In this document: piece after piece, positions 63,560 to 64,000 of the stretch
How positions within the stretch are numbered: the first letter of the stretch is position 1
How the letters are laid out: each line of letters begins with the position of its first letter
Source of the DNA: Adenanthera pavonina
Taxonomy: Eukaryota; Streptophyta; Magnoliopsida; Fabales; Fabaceae
Length of the DNA stretch: 64,000 nt
Direction of reading: 5' to 3'
Assembly: GCA_026686845.1 (NCBI GenBank)
Contig: JAIVEN010000013.1
Coordinates: forward strand, 6,096,001-6,160,000
Program-made: the position numbers and the translations under genes
Notes under the pieces: model-generated
What the model was told of the DNA's origin: nothing
The model's input: only the letters and a program-made list of their open reading frames with translations
Database searches by the model: none

Positions 63560-63846
63560 CTCTTAGGAATTATATATATATATATATATATATATATGAT
63601 CTTTTATCCTGATTCTAAATATAAGACATTTTACAATATACAAGGTAGTATTTATTATATATTTCTAAAAAGTCCCTATTTAATATATCTAAAGAGAAAA
63701 AAAAAAAAGAGAACGAAATTAAATAAGGATATTTTTGAAAAAATATTGAGATTTTCGAAAAAATCGAGATAGTTAATTAGTTTTAATTTCAATTCTTAAT
63801 CCGTGTGATTCCATTAAAAGAGTCTTATATTAAGGACAAGAAGGAG
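63560..63846 (+). mobile_element. Stowaway-like miniature element with (TA)n expansion
   Basis: The left end ctcttaggaattatat runs into a (TA)n run (63571-63597). The family sequence cctgattctaaatataagac follows, and the right end is ttaaggacaagaaggag, with TA on each side. The expansion lies where other copies read ctatatatagga, so the repeat arose inside the element. Confidence 0.65.
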
Positions 63847-63886
63847 TATTTTTTAAAATTATTTTATTTTAATATAAGATATTATA

Positions 63887-64000
63887 CTCCCTGCGATCCT
63901 ATATATATGACATTTTATCTTGATTATAAATATAAGACCCTTTACAATATACGAAGTGATATTTATTATACATTTCTAACAAAATGCCCCTATTTAATAT
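63887..64000 (+). mobile_element. Stowaway-like miniature element, cut by the window edge
   Basis: The sequence starts ctccctgcgatcctatatat after TA (63885-63886) and continues with the same family words (gattataaatataagaccct, gatatttattatacatttct) to the end of the window. The right end is not visible. Confidence 0.65.

Overview
This is a gene-poor, AT-rich stretch of a plant nuclear genome. The intron-rich genes, the small Stowaway-type repeats with TA target duplications, the CACTA and Mutator-like transposons and the angiosperm-type proteins all point to a flowering plant, most likely a eudicot. The species cannot be told from the sequence. All introns I could define are GT-AG, and no prokaryotic system is present.

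Four intact protein-coding genes can be supported. (1) A six-exon gene on the + strand at 3572-7060 encodes a 400-residue RBP45-type poly(A)/U-rich RNA-binding protein with three RRM domains. A double telo-box lies just upstream of it. (2) A single-exon gene at 16386-16676 encodes a 96-residue, very basic protein of unknown function and has a good TATA box. (3, 4) Two seven-exon genes on the - strand, at 22402-27212 and 55227-60076, encode MATE (DETOXIFICATION 40-like) transporters of 521 and 508 residues. Exons 2 to 6 have exactly the same lengths in both (632, 57, 239, 119 and 87 bases), so they are a tandem duplicate pair, now about 28 kb apart.

The DNA between the two transporters is a nested transposon cluster. 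A Mutator-like element with terminal inverted repeats of about 350 bases appears to run from 31716 to 42800. Inside it are a decayed CACTA element (from 32070, with transposase remnants on the - strand and a 76-base tandem repeat), one exon of a myosin XI gene carrying a stop codon (38183-38310), and LTR-like DNA ending at 42312. Farther on, a 6.7-kb CACTA element (46166-52830, decayed transposase on the + strand) sits inside an older element bounded near 45671 and 53488. Two short Mutator-type elements with 9-base target duplications lie at 14697-15748 and 53735-54532. A LINE RNase H relic lies at 11978-12304.

Stowaway-like miniature elements are concentrated around the MATE genes: one in intron 1 of the first, an inverted pair in intron 5 of the second, one about 280 bases upstream of the second, and at least three more at the right edge of the window. 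The remaining intergenic DNA is AT-rich with many TA, CA, CT and ATT microsatellites and no recognisable genes.

I found nothing that amounts to an undescribed biological system. The most unusual observations are the myosin exon inside the Mutator-like element, a (UG)15 tract standing directly at a 3' splice site of the second MATE gene, and the inverted repeat pair inside one of its introns. All alignments and identities were judged by eye.
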